Origin: an uncultured Rhodanobacter sp.
Lineage (GTDB): Bacteria; Pseudomonadota; Gammaproteobacteria; Xanthomonadales; Rhodanobacteraceae
NCBI GenBank assembly: GCA_937906285.1
Contig: CALCWL010000491.1
Span: 1-5,473, forward strand
DNA length: 5,473 nucleotides
Direction of reading: 5' to 3'
Shown here: piece by piece, positions 5,394-5,473 of the stretch
Layout of the letters: each line of letters begins with the position of its first letter
Position numbering within the stretch: position 1 is the first letter of the stretch
Translations under genes and position numbers: made by a program
Notes under the pieces: generated by a model
Database searches by the model: none
What the model was told of the DNA's origin: nothing
What the model saw: only the letters and a program-made list of their open reading frames with translations

Positions 5394-5473
5394 GGCAAAC
5401 TCTCCGCATGCTGTGCCGGCGCGGTCGGCATGGCGGCCAACTGCACTTCCAGATTGGCCAACGCTTCGCGCCG
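5390..5473 (-). CDS. merD: MerD C-terminus (partial, cut by window edge)
   Basis: The 27 codons in view end in RREALANLEVQLAAMPTAP and then AQHAESLP, the characteristic C-terminus of MerD from Tn21/Tn501-type operons. MerD is a MerR-family coregulator that helps shut down the mer operator-promoter after induction. The DNA-binding helix-turn-helix part lies outside the window, so intactness cannot be judged. The frame is open to the window edge and its TGA overlaps the merE ATG by four bases, the standard merD-merE arrangement. Because it sits just before merE on the same strand, merA and the transport genes should lie further right. Confidence 0.9.
   Translation of the reverse strand, partial: RREALANLEVQLAAMPTAPAQHAESLP

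Larger units (their letters stand above)
159..5473. mobile_element. Tn5053-family mercury-resistance transposon (tni end and partial mer cargo)
   Basis: The element starts at the terminal inverted repeat (159-183). It then carries the complete tniA-tniB-tniQ-res-tniR module in the order typical of the family, followed by oppositely oriented distal mer genes. Tn402-type relatives carry an integron in the cargo position; here the cargo is mer, as in Tn5053. The other terminal repeat and most of the mer operon lie beyond the right edge. The proteins look full length, so the transposition module appears intact and potentially active. Confidence 0.9.

Noticed and set aside
5011..5409. 132-codon minus-strand frame overlapping merE
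   Set aside because: Most of it is merE read in another frame; only its last 49 codons coincide with the urf2 remnant frame.

Overview
The window is the tni end, and part of the mercury cargo, of a Tn5053-family (Tn402-like) transposon, together with 158 bases of the DNA it jumped into. Nothing here fixes the host species. This transposon family, its mer operon type and the GC-rich coding all point to a Gram-negative proteobacterium (Pseudomonas, Acinetobacter or enterobacterial type), most likely on a plasmid or in another mobile element. Gene identities come from recognising the protein families from memory; no search was run.

Layout. Positions 1-158 are AT-rich flanking DNA. It carries, on the minus strand, the first codons of a foreign Tn3-family serine resolvase (tnpR), its promoter, and what look like its res subsites. 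The outer end of the transposon (IRt) begins at 159 with TGTCA. It is followed by a run of related motifs up to about 284 that fit transposase-binding repeats. The transposition genes then read rightward: tniA (DDE transposase, 300-1982), tniB (AAA+ ATPase, 1985-2893) and tniQ (zinc-finger target-site protein, 2890-4107) are packed with gaps or overlaps of a few bases. Next come the element's own res site (about 4037-4159) and tniR (serine resolvase, 4168-4782). From 4821 to the right edge the strand switches. The distal end of a mer operon runs leftward: the merD C-terminus (cut by the window edge), merE, a collapsed remnant of an EAL-domain gene (urf2), and a small cysteine-rich DUF3330 protein.

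How it works together. TniA with TniB and TniQ joins the element to its target by replicative transposition, and TniR acting on res resolves the cointegrate. Family members are known as 'res site hunters' that prefer resolvase recombination sites. The left flank fits this: the insertion lies upstream of another element's tnpR, within or beside its res region. The mer genes provide mercury resistance. Only the accessory distal genes are in view, while merR, the transport genes and merA would lie beyond the right edge.

I see no wholly undescribed system. The points most worth a second look are the insertion into a foreign res site, the rearranged urf2 remnant, and a TRASH-like cysteine pattern in the DUF3330 protein.
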